In this document: piece by piece, positions 12,122-21,492 of the stretch
Layout: each line of letters starts with the position of its first letter
How positions within the stretch are numbered: position 1 is the first letter of the stretch
Source: Mytilinidion resinicola
Lineage: Eukaryota > Ascomycota > Dothideomycetes > Mytilinidiales > Mytilinidiaceae
Assembly (NCBI RefSeq): GCF_010093595.1
Contig: NW_022985440.1
Coordinates: 1,144,089 to 1,208,088, forward strand
Length of the DNA stretch: 64,000 nucleotides
Direction: 5' to 3'
Position numbers and translations under genes: made by a program
Notes under the pieces: generated by a model
Seen by the model: the letters and a program-made list of their open reading frames with translations, nothing else
The model's database searches: none
What the model was told of the DNA's origin: nothing

Positions 12122-13908
12122 TATTTAGCTGCCTTAAACGTTGATTGCTCCACAACGCCAATAGATATCAACTAGATACAAGTTGTAGCCTAATCTGCAG
12201 CAACCTCTGCATCTTTTTTGCACGTACGAGCGTTGTGCCCTGGTTCGCCGCAGCGCCTACAGCGCTGCACGCCGCCGCCGGAGCGCGCTCCGGCTTGCTG
12301 CCTTTTGCTTTGAGCTGCCTCCTCGATTCTTTGAGCAGCTATTTGAGAGCCTGCTTCCTTTGTTAGAGTTCCTTCCCTCTGAATCCGCTTTTTTTTGCGC
12401 GCCTTGCGCTTTGTGGCAGCTTCATTTGCCTTTTGAAGGCTGGCAACTGTATCGCGCAGCAGCGTGGCTTTATGCTTTATAATTGCAGCACCTTTAGAGA
12501 GGCTATTAAGCGAGTCAAGAATAGCTGTAGGCGAGCTATTTTGATGCATTTGAATGCGATTACAAATTAAGGCTGATTGAGAGTCTAGCTCGAGAGCGTT
12601 GCTTGGTGTTTTTGATTCCCATTGAGCCTCCACGGCGGGAGGCGACGGCGTACGAAGCACAACATCAAGCTTTAAGAGCACTGCCTCTGGATCAAGCGGC
12701 ACAAGGCCTGCGCCTCGAAAGCTTGCGCAAATATTGCTCTTTGTAATTGAGTTGTAGAATGCTGCTTTAAATGCCGGCAGGAACTCTAGCTTTGTGATGT
12801 GATTGATGTAGTGGCGTACTAGGTCCTCAATTTGGCGCCCGTATGCCTTTTTCAATGGCGAAAAGCAGCCAACATCAAGCGGCTGCAGCAGGTGCGACGA
12901 ATGCGGCGGCATACAGAGAGCAATGATGTTGTTCTCCTTGCAAATTTGTTGGAATTCGAGCGAGATATGGCTCTTATGGCCATCAATAATCAGCAGCCGA
13001 TGCGTGCCTATGGTGTGATCTTTTGTATGCATATTGAAATGCTGCAGCCAGGCAACACCAAGCTCATTCGTTGTCCAGCCATTGTCGCTCACTGCCATAA
13101 CCTAGTCCGGTGGTATGTCGTCGCCCTCGTACCATGCAGAGAGATGGTACTTGCCTGCAAAGATGATGAATGGCGGGATGGCCCATCCACAGGCATTGAT
13201 TCCTTGGATTATTGTTGTCCATTCGCGATTGCCTGGCTGTACAGCTTTTGGTCGATAGCGCCGCTCGGAGCCTGTTACAACCATGCTTGATGAGATGACG
13301 CCCATTTGGAAGCCAGCTTCATTAAAGTTGTATGTATCGTTATTAATAATGCCGTACTTTGCTTTTATATTGTATACAAGCTTAAACCAATCGCCAATAA
13401 CCTCTGGATCTTCGCATAGAGCTCTTTGATAGTCGTACTTTCGATTAAACTTTGTTTTAAGCTCGTCCGTTCGCTTGATAAAGTTGTTTGGCCAGTTAAT
13501 GCCCACTTGGCCAGCACCGCGCTCGGCGAGTAGCTTGTTGGCCATCTCTCGTACAGCAGTTAAGCTAGGCGAAAACCCTCGCGAATCCAGGTCGAGTATA
13601 TGTTGAACAATGGCTGATTCTTCAAGCTTTGTAAGCTTCTTTGAATTAGGCTCACAATCGCGTCGTGCAGTCATTCCGCCGCGTCGGTCTTGGAGCGTGC
13701 TTTTGGGGACATTGTATATGCCTGCAGCGCGTCGTTCGCTTAGAATTTGATTTTTTCGGATAGCTAGGAGAGCTAAGGCTAGCCTGCCTTCTTTTTGGAT
13801 TGATTGCGCGTTGTGTTGTCGACGCATATTGGTTGTTGGTTGACGCGTCGCGTTTTCGTGATGAGGTGGCCGACTCGCTTGTGTGGCCGACTCGCTTGTG
13901 AAGTACGT
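12072..13908 (-). mobile_element. Fot1/pogo-like DNA transposon (Tc1/mariner superfamily), full length
   Basis: This 1,837 bp element is bounded by perfect terminal inverted repeats and flanked on both sides by TA (12070-12071 and 13909-13910), the target duplication of Tc1/mariner elements. The match between the ends, including the TA, covers 12069-12121 and 13859-13911 with no mismatch in 53 bp. Each end contains two adjacent copies of a 17-mer (12081-12097 and 12098-12114, mirrored at 13866-13899). Identical ends suggest a recent insertion. The internal transposase reads on the minus strand and is inactivated (separate entry). Confidence 0.93.
12190..13827 (-). pseudogene. Fot1/pogo DDE transposase, inactivated
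   Basis: From the ATG at 13827 the frame runs 546 codons to TAA/TAG-side stop at 12190, broken by one in-frame TAG at 13102-13104 (codon 242). Domains in order: an N-terminal psq-type helix-turn-helix (about 15-60, ILSERRAAGIYNVPKSTLQD); a CENP-B/Tc5-like DNA-binding region (about 70-150); the DDE_1 catalytic core (about 155-400); and a C-terminal CCHC zinc knuckle, CRRCGEPGHNARTC. The stop replaces what is normally Trp in the D-W-V context before SDNGWTT. The first catalytic aspartate, normally in NFDE, is Asn (NFNE, codon 169). The second (IDGHKSH, 282) and third (LQPLDVG, 318) are intact and 35 residues apart, giving DD35D. Both lesions are CpA-to-TpA changes on the plus strand, as RIP produces. 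The copy cannot encode an active enzyme. Confidence 0.92.
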
Positions 13909-13911
13909 TAT
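13859..13911 (-). repeat. Right terminal inverted repeat of the Fot1-like element
   Basis: Exact reverse complement of 12069-12121, followed by the right TA duplication at 13909-13910. Confidence 0.92.
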
Positions 13912-14707
13912 TTCAACTAGATTCTCAATGTTTACACGTACCCAGCTCCTTGACGGCGCCAAGCAAGCCAATGGCATCCAATAGCGAAGGGAGAACTCAA
14001 GTAGTTTTGATTGGATCCACATATATATACGACCCAATACGGCGTTTGCTGGTAAAGTTGTCGGTCAACAGAGTGGAAGCCCCAATAGCGGGGAAGCTAG
14101 GGCGCCTATATCACGTGATTACATCGCATTACCCAGTGTTCAGTTATAATTTGTGTAGTAAACGATTTACAAGAGGTTAATTTCAGTCTTATCCACACTG
14201 CATCCCCAAAAGGGTCACATATTGAAGTAGTCATAGGCGCTCACGTGCTGATTTTCCATGACTCCAAGACCCGCAACCTTGTCACCTCATCACCTCAAGT
14301 CCTGTTCATCAAATTCGGCATCACCCTCATCACAACTACGCAGCAATTCCGCCCGCACAAGTTTGATTCACGAACGTCATCTCGCACGAAAATATATCAT
14401 GGCTTGGGTGATGTGAGCCTCACGGCTTCTTCAACTCCACCCCTGCCAATATCGCCATCTCGATTCGTTTGCTTTAAGCTCATTGACTCACCAACCACAC
14501 CAAACACTTTGTCAAAATGCTTCCTTTATTGTCGCAGCTCTTTCGGACACATTTCTCTCATACTAATTCCCGCTCGATACACAACTACCGGTCATTATCC
14601 CGTTCGCAGCGGTGCAAAATTTAGCAAAAGCGTATAGGGATACAGTCACCTGCGCAGGACAGACGCTCTCTGAAACAAACACAGAAAACCTTGTCGTCTA
14701 AAGAGAT
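13909..14707. other. Intergenic region, leader of the GTPase gene
   Basis: A CACGTG motif occurs near 14243. Pyrimidine-rich sequence with many CA and CT runs precedes the ATG at 14708. A 130-codon frame at 14245-14637 has no recognisable domain and is probably leader sequence. Confidence 0.5.
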
Positions 14708-17449
14708 ATGGCATCGATTTTCACGTTTGATCCTGATCCTCCGCGTGTTTCCTCGCCTTGGTCCACACCGCCGCTAGGGTCCAAGCCACAGTCGAGGATC
14801 CCGCAGGATCCTTCAGTCGTGGGACCCCGTCAAAAACGTGTTATTAGCAGCTCTTCAGTTGCTGCACAGCATGATGACACTGTCACACGTCTGGAGGCAG
14901 AGCCCCAAGAAGGACCAACTGAGTACAAGCTTCATTTACTCCTTCGCCGCCGCAGGTCATTCTCTCGCGTTAGCACTGGACGACATGTGTCGGGGTCACA
15001 TCGCCCCCGCACGGAAGCTCTACTATCTCCGACTCCACGAAGTGCCTCAGAGTCAAACCTAGCCAATCCCCTCCCAGCCACGTCTTCCACACAATCACGC
15101 CAGCACCGTCTAGAGCAACTAACCACACAATTGCTCTGGCGGCTGCAGCAGTCTTCACAATATCACTCGTCGTCTGCAAACAACCTGATCCTTCCGCACC
15201 TCCCGGATGCCTCAGAGCTGTCTAGTGCCAACGTGCCGCGCAAACTCTTGCCAGGTCTAGAAGAGAGCAGGGGCGCGTTATACGAGATTGGTGTTGCAGA
15301 CGACGGAACTTTCGTGGGCTTAGCTGAAGATGAGATGGAAGAGAGTCTAAACAACCTTCGGGCCATGGCGGCTAGTCTAGGCTGTCTCGTGGAAATCCTT
15401 CGCAAAGTTCCCGTCGGTGATTGTGAATGGTTCGAGGATGTGGACACGGGTGAAATGGCACAGCGCATGCGCCGAACTGGAAAACTGTGGGTCACTGAAG
15501 CGTTCGTTCGTCCTGACCTCAGTCTTCTGCTTCCCGAAAGAAAAGGCGCTCTCGAGAAGGATTCGAAACCTGCAGGCCTAAGGGTCGGTGCCGTCCCCAC
15601 GCCCGATAGCGGAGCTTCGACCCCCTTGCACTCATCTGCGGACCAGCTCAGGGTATCCCTTACTGGCGCCACTATGTCTGGCAAGTCGAGCCTGTTGGGT
15701 TGTCTTTCGACAGCGACGTTTGACAACGGTAGAGGGAAAAGCCGCCTGAGCCTTTTGAAGCACCGGCATGAGATTGCCTCTGGAATGACCAGCTCAGTTA
15801 CCCAGGAGCTGATAGGCTATCGGGACTCTACGGCCGATGGTGCCGCCAATTGTTTCCAAGTTGTCAACTATGCATGTGGCAATGTGTCCTCGTGGACCGA
15901 TATCCATGCTGCCTCGGAGTCTGGGAGGCTTGTCTTTCTCTCGGACTCTGCTGGTCATCCTCGCTATCGTCGGACCACTGTTCGCGGCCTTGTTGGATGG
16001 GCACCTCATTGGACTGTGCTTTGCATACCCGCTGACAATTCCGAGGACACCTCTGGAAAAGTTGGAAGCACACCGTCGTCCCAAGATGTCCTCGGCTTCG
16101 CCGCTGCAGACGTGGACTTATCCCAGGCGCATCTTGAGCTGTGCTTGAACCTGGATCTGCCCCTGGTAGTGGTGATCACCAAGCTCGACCTTGCCACCAA
16201 GAATGGACTCCGTCAAACCTTGTCTAGTTTGCTTTCCGCTCTAAAGGCGGCCGGCAGAAAACCCAGCATTCTATCTGACGCGTCTACCGTAGTCGATGAG
16301 GCAGACTTGCATGTTGTTTCATCTAAAGACCTTGCAGATGCATGCAAGACAGCAAGAACAGTCACTACTTCGCCAACTACTGTTCCTATTGTGCTTACTA
16401 GCGCAGTCAATGGTACAGGCATTAGCAAATTACACGCGTTGCTTCATGAGCTTCCTTTGCCCCTCCCGGTTATCCCTCTCACACCCTCTCATCGAGTCGA
16501 TGGTACCGATAGGCCACTTTTGGCCCTCTTCCACGTGGAAGAGATTTACAGCACGCTATCTCCGAGCAAGGCACTTCCGAACACCGATCCTGACGTGGGC
16601 CGCGGTGTGGTAGTAGGGGGTCATCTCCAGTATGGAACACTATCCTTGGGTCAAGAGCTCCTGCTTGGCCCGTATCCTATGGATGTTTCCGACGACAGCG
16701 ATAGTGGTAGTGGAAAGACAGGCACGAGCCCTACACCACGTCCACTTCGCCCTTCTTCCATACCAACCTCTCGTTCCTTTCCTGGCGCCCTACACAAACG
16801 CTCATCTGCATTCCATCCGTCTCGTCATTTCGGACAAGAGAACCAGCATGAATGGCGGCGCGTTCAAATCAGCTCTCTCCGTAATCTGCGCCTGCCGGTC
16901 CTCAAATTACTTGCAGGACAAGTAGGGACCATTGGCGTTGTACCACTAGACCAACCTATCTCAACGCCAGCCATCGTTCGCGTCCGTAAAGGCATGGTCC
17001 TCGTCCATGGCAGTCCAGTCGCCAAACGCGTTATAAGAGCAAGGTTTGTAGGTAAGCATGCGTCGTCTGTCAACGCCCTCACAGTCGGCAGCGCTGTCGT
17101 CGTATATGTCGCGAGTGTGCGTGCTTCGGCCAAAATCGTCTCCGTGGCGATCGAACCGGGGCAAGCAAAGACCAACCCCAATAGCAACGAAGATGATGAC
17201 GATAGCTTTGGATTCGGATTCGATGACGATGACAGTGGTTCCGTTGACGGAGAGAACAGCAACGACGGCATCGCTACTGCGATAGTAACGTTCCAGTTTA
17301 TCGCCTCGCGGGAGTTCGTCGAGTGTGGAGCGCAGATACTCATTGTACCAGGCGGTGGACCGGGCTTATATGGCGGCATGGAAAGAGGGGAGAAGGGAGT
17401 TGCTGGGCTTGAAGGATATGTGGGTACGGTGGTGGATGAAGACATGTGA
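14708..17449 (+). CDS. GTPBP1/GTPBP2-like translational GTPase
   Basis: This is an intronless 913-residue GTPase. The N-terminal 150 residues are low-complexity. The G domain shows P-loop GATMSGKSS at about 320, a threonine-containing switch region (MTSSVTQ), G3 as DSAGH at about 412, G4 as TKLD at about 490, and G5-like SAVNGTG. Two beta-barrel regions follow (GRGVVVGGHLQYGTLSLGQ; VRKGMVLVHGS), as in EF-Tu-type factors, then an acidic Asp-rich insert (DDDDSFGFGFDDDD) and a final IVPGGGPG segment. The layout matches eukaryotic GTPBP1/2, linked in animals to ribosome rescue and mRNA surveillance. Its role in fungi is inferred only. The start has a good context (GAGATATGG). Confidence 0.9.
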   Translation: MASIFTFDPDPPRVSSPWSTPPLGSKPQSRIPQDPSVVGPRQKRVISSSSVAAQHDDTVTRLEAEPQEGPTEYKLHLLLRRRRSFSRVSTGRHVSGSHRPRTEALLSPTPRSASESNLANPLPATSSTQSRQHRLEQLTTQLLWRLQQSSQYHSSSANNLILPHLPDASELSSANVPRKLLPGLEESRGALYEIGVADDGTFVGLAEDEMEESLNNLRAMAASLGCLVEILRKVPVGDCEWFEDVDTGEMAQRMRRTGKLWVTEAFVRPDLSLLLPERKGALEKDSKPAGLRVGAVPTPDSGASTPLHSSADQLRVSLTGATMSGKSSLLGCLSTATFDNGRGKSRLSLLKHRHEIASGMTSSVTQELIGYRDSTADGAANCFQVVNYACGNVSSWTDIHAASESGRLVFLSDSAGHPRYRRTTVRGLVGWAPHWTVLCIPADNSEDTSGKVGSTPSSQDVLGFAAADVDLSQAHLELCLNLDLPLVVVITKLDLATKNGLRQTLSSLLSALKAAGRKPSILSDASTVVDEADLHVVSSKDLADACKTARTVTTSPTTVPIVLTSAVNGTGISKLHALLHELPLPLPVIPLTPSHRVDGTDRPLLALFHVEEIYSTLSPSKALPNTDPDVGRGVVVGGHLQYGTLSLGQELLLGPYPMDVSDDSDSGSGKTGTSPTPRPLRPSSIPTSRSFPGALHKRSSAFHPSRHFGQENQHEWRRVQISSLRNLRLPVLKLLAGQVGTIGVVPLDQPISTPAIVRVRKGMVLVHGSPVAKRVIRARFVGKHASSVNALTVGSAVVVYVASVRASAKIVSVAIEPGQAKTNPNSNEDDDDSFGFGFDDDDSGSVDGENSNDGIATAIVTFQFIASREFVECGAQILIVPGGGPGLYGGMERGEKGVAGLEGYVGTVVDEDM

Positions 17450-18870
17450 ATCCGGTGTGGTCTATATCTGCAGCATTCGTGAGCGCTTATAGCGGTGGTT
17501 TTGTTGATTTTTTCCTTCTTCATTTTGGTTCTTTTTATAAGCATGTCGCTCTTTTGCTCCGCGTCATATGTTTTTCTAATTACAAAGTTCTTTTTGTAAT
17601 AAAGTGCTCCAATTCATGCATCTTTGATCCCTTCGCGATAATACAAGCAGCAAGTCGCCGGCCTCATAGTGAACACTTTCGTCCAATTACCCCACTTCCT
17701 ACTTATACACAGGGTCGCCTACTGTACGCGCTGTGTCCCAACGGCGCTCTCTGCGGTTTGATGTGATAGTTCTTCTGCTATTTACGTTCAAGTCTTGCTA
17801 CAAACGTGCCCCGATATGGATGTCTCCGTGTCACACGTAGCAGCTCCTGGAAATTAGTCGACGGTTAGATTTGGCATCTCTTCTAATACGATCAGACGAA
17901 GTCTACCTCTTAAGTACTGATATGATACGTGAGGGTTGGGAGGCAGCGTGGTGGAAGGAGTAATGGGAGTAATGGGAGGAAGAAGAGCAACTTCGCGCCT
18001 CCTACTAGTGCCATCCCCTTGCCTCTGATTGCACTGAATGCCTACCTGTTAGCTCATATGTTCAGGACCTCCGCGTCTACCACATAGGCTCTAAAATCAA
18101 TCTCTACAGTTCGATCCAATGCTTCTTTTCACAAAATACCCCAAGAGTCTGGCCATAGGGGCTTTAACTCCTCGTGCGCCTCTACGTCTTACACACTTCA
18201 TCCTACAATCAATCTCCACGATTCTGTTTGCCATTTATCCCACGAAATCTCTCAGTACCTACATATCGCCCACCCTGCGCATTTCACGCCCAGCAAAGTA
18301 ATTAGAGGCATTCCACATGCTAATTAGAAATCTCCCTAAAGTAGCCCTCGGGAAATCAAGTACGTCGGCGGTGTCAAGATCTAGAAAGTGGAGCTAGTCT
18401 GTGTAATTTGCACCTCATTACGGCATGTGATTGGATGACACGCTACAGCAGAAGTGAGGATCAGGTGTTTGTCATGGTAAAGCTTAGGGCTTGTGAATTG
18501 GGCTCGTTGAGAATGAAAATCTGGGGACACCCCGAATCAAGGCGGTGGAATTGGGTTGATTCGGCGGCGTTGAGACGTACAAACGGGAGCCAGTCCGTGC
18601 GATTTGAACTCAATTTGGGTGCATTATTGGACTCACTCTCTAAGTCTTCTGTAACGACCTGATAATAACTCAAGGTGCTCCTTGTTCATATCTTCTTGGT
18701 ATACCTATTCCTAAGTCAATCTACTACCTGCAGACTCCGTTCACAATGTCGCTTGTATCTTCCCCGAATAACCTCGTCCCTTAGCCAGATAATACCCATT
18801 GTCATTTACACCTTCCCAGTTGGACGCCATTCATCCATAGCTCTGAAAAACACATCCCCTAAACTCCCCC
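17450..18870. other. Intergenic region
   Basis: Its left part is presumably 3' UTR of the GTPase (T-rich) and its right part 3' UTR of the methyltransferase on the other strand. The genes converge here. No ORF of interest was found. Confidence 0.5.
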
Positions 18871-19601
18871 TCATGCCCCCGGCGCATCCGTCAGCGGCAC
18901 ATAGCTCACCGCAAACAATCTCTCCCTCACCACCCTCCCATCCCCCTTCTTATCAATCACAAAGATATATTGCTGCCCCCGCTCGTCCACTGGCACAAAA
19001 AGCCTCCCCGGTGCCTTCAACTGCTCCACCAACACCTCATGGTGCTCCGCCGCGGCGGCCCCCACATGAATCGCATCATACGGCGCCCCCTCCTTCCACC
19101 CTAACCGCCCATCCCCTTTCACGAACTTCACCTGCCCAGACGCCAGCATCTCCCGCCCTGACTCCGATTTCCGCATATTAGCGTCCGCGAGGTCGACGAG
19201 GGGCTGGATGTGGTCGATGCCGATGACGCTGCCGGAGGGGCCGACGAGGTGAGCCAAGACGGCGGTGAGATACCCGCTGCCAGAGCCGATGTCGAGGACG
19301 TGGGAGCCGGGGGCCAGGTGCGGGAGGAGGGACTCGGCGGCCGAGGCGTGCATATGCGGGGCGGAGATTGTGGCGGCGTGTCCGATGTATTGGGGGGAGT
19401 CTTCGTAGGCGGAGCTGGGGGCGTAGTGGGCGCGGTCGACCTGGAGGGGTTGGGTTGTTAGTTTTGAAGCTTGAGGAGGTGCGCGAGGGGGACAAGTACC
19501 TTTAGCATTGCCTCTTTAACGCGGGCGTCTTTGATGAGGCCATTCTTGAAGAGGTTGGTGATGAGCTCGGTGTTGGTCGCCCCGGAGCAACGCCAGGCCA
19601 T
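18871..19601 (-). CDS. Protein-L-isoaspartate O-methyltransferase
   Basis: Two exons (19601-19500 and 19440-18871) with a 59 bp intron encode 223 residues, the usual length of this family. It transfers methyl groups from S-adenosylmethionine to isoaspartyl residues to start repair of aged proteins. Visible landmarks are the N-terminal MAWRCSG, the substrate-loop region RAHYAP..AYEDSPQYIG, SAM motif I VLDIGSGSGYL (about 82-92), and the later GDGRLGW and HVGAAA motifs. The start was chosen because family members typically begin MAWRCSG. The frame stays open 100 codons upstream with a hydrophobic segment, so an N-terminally extended form is possible. The gene is divergent from the HAUS1-like gene, with 363 bp between the start codons. 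Confidence 0.93.
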
Positions 19602-19964
19602 GGTGATGTGTCGTTGTTGTGGAGGGCCGCGCAGGTGGCGGAAGAGGGGTCTGAAGAGAGGCAGAGTGAGGATTGTGAGGAGTGCTGATAGAAGGAAGAG
19701 CTTGCGATTGTCGAGAGCCAATATGGAAAGCGAGCTAAAGCTTAATGGGACGGCAGGAAGCTTGACCTTAAAGGCGGAATGGTGAATGAAATAAAGATGA
19801 ATGGAAGGTGGGGAGACAGCTCGAGAATTGCGGGACGTCACAGACACCTCCGAAATCCGGGGTATGGCCCGTGCATTCTTCAACGTACTCAGGTTCGACA
19901 TTCTCAAAACACTCCGCCTCTCAATTCCTTCACCTCTTCACCTCTCCACCCACCGAACACACCA
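19602..19964. promoter_or_regulatory. Shared divergent promoter region
   Basis: A 363 bp interval separates the start codons of the isoaspartyl methyltransferase (minus) and the HAUS1-like gene (plus). No TATA box is obvious. It must hold both promoters and leaders. Confidence 0.5.
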
Positions 19965-20965
19965 ATGGACACTACCCTCACCCCAACCGACCTCTTCTCC
20001 CCCTCCAAAGCCCGCCAGCAACGCGCCCAAGCCCGCGACTGGTCCCACATCGACAGCTGGCTCGCGTCCAAATACGCCTGCCGCAGCATCCCCACCTTCG
20101 AGCGCAATGACGAGACTCTAAAAGCCTTGCGCGCCGTCGCATTAGCCAACGAGCGCGCTGATGAGGAACAGCGGCTATTAGAGAAGGTAGAGCGGGAAGC
20201 ATTGGCGGAGCTAGAATCGGTATGGAACGCGCTTCAATCTAATCGAGCTGAACGCTCTATAAGCTTGCAAAGCTTCGGACCCGTTTTCTATACACTAGGC
20301 TACTACAAAGCTAATAAGCACTCCCAATCTAGGCCCCAGACAACCCCTCCGACACCCTCCTCACCGCCCTAACCACCCACCTCCCCCCCACCGGCGCACA
20401 CTCCCTCACCGCCCTCGCCACCACCTCCATCCACCTCAACACCCCCTCCACCGACCCCTCAGCCCTCGCCCACGCCCTCATAACCCACACCACCACATCC
20501 CACTCCCTAACCACCACCCTGCACCACCTCCGCACCCTCCACACAGCCCTCTCAACCACCCTCTCCGACCTCCGCAACGAGCTCCACGCCCTGCGCGCCC
20601 CAGCATACACCGTCCCCGCCACCCTCCCCCGCCAAACCGCCGACCGCGCGCGCGTGACGAAGCAGCTGCGCGCCAAGCAGCGCGAGTGCGAGACGGCGCT
20701 CGCCGAGCTCTCACGAGCTACCACGACGCCGAAGAACGGGCAGGACGACGTCAGGACCGCGGCCGGGCTGGCGGTGTTGGAGGCGCGGGAGCGGGAGCTG
20801 CTGGAGCTGCGGGCGCGGGTGGTAGAGTTGGAGGCGCAGGTGCAGGAGTTCCGGGGGTTGCCGATGGAGAAGGAGGGGGCGCGGCGGGAGGTGAGGAGGG
20901 CAGAGGGGGAGCTGGAGGCGCTGCTGAGAAGGCGGGATGGGATGTTTGAGGGGTTGGTGGGGTAG
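19965..20965 (+). CDS. HAUS1: HAUS augmin-like complex subunit 1
   Basis: Two exons (19965-20219 and 20333-20965) with a 113 bp intron give 295 residues. The N-terminal region shows the pattern I associate with HAUS1: an initial WSHIDSWLASKY helix, FERNDETLKALRAVALANERADEEQ, then long heptad-like coiled coil. The C-terminal third is coiled coil again (RERELLELRARVVELEAQV). Augmin recruits gamma-tubulin to existing spindle microtubules to nucleate branches, so a nuclear or spindle role is expected. Exon 2 has a striking composition switch: its first half is almost only C-ending codons, its second half mostly G-ending. Identification rests on recalled family pattern rather than alignment. Confidence 0.72.
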
Positions 20966-21492
20966 GGGAGAGGGTGGGTGAGGGTCCTAGATAAGCGTAT
21001 GTTTGAAGACGATCGGTACAAGGCAGTTGGGTTGGAGTGAGGACCTATTTCTAGAAAGGTTTGGTGGATACCCTTAGGTTACTTGTGGTTATAACAGTGG
21101 CAGCGGCATGTGCGGCTACAAGTAGAGCAGGAGGGAATAGCTTTGCATATTGGAGAAAAGGTATCAAGAAGTAACTATCCTACCCGAAATCTCGGACCCC
21201 CTACACGTGGAAGAAGCCCGCACAAGTTCCGCTGATTTTTGGGCTATCACCGTTCGATTGAAGAAAGTATCAGAAAAAAGGGGCTGGATTGGGAATTCAA
21301 AGGCAATCTTTCCACCCCTCGCAGCGCTAGAACGAATGCAGTAAAATAGAAGGAAATAGCAAATAGGAAAAAGAGACACCGGGGTATATGTCCTCAAGCC
21401 CTTTCTTCCCGCAAATGCACTAGCGACAGTATGAAAGAAAAGAAAAAGAAACAAAGACCATGGAGGAGAGTACAAGCACACAACCCTCAGAA
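20966..21492. other. Intergenic region between convergent genes
   Basis: Probable 3' UTRs of the HAUS1-like gene (plus) and the Slm1-like gene (minus). Small AT-rich frames only. Confidence 0.5.
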
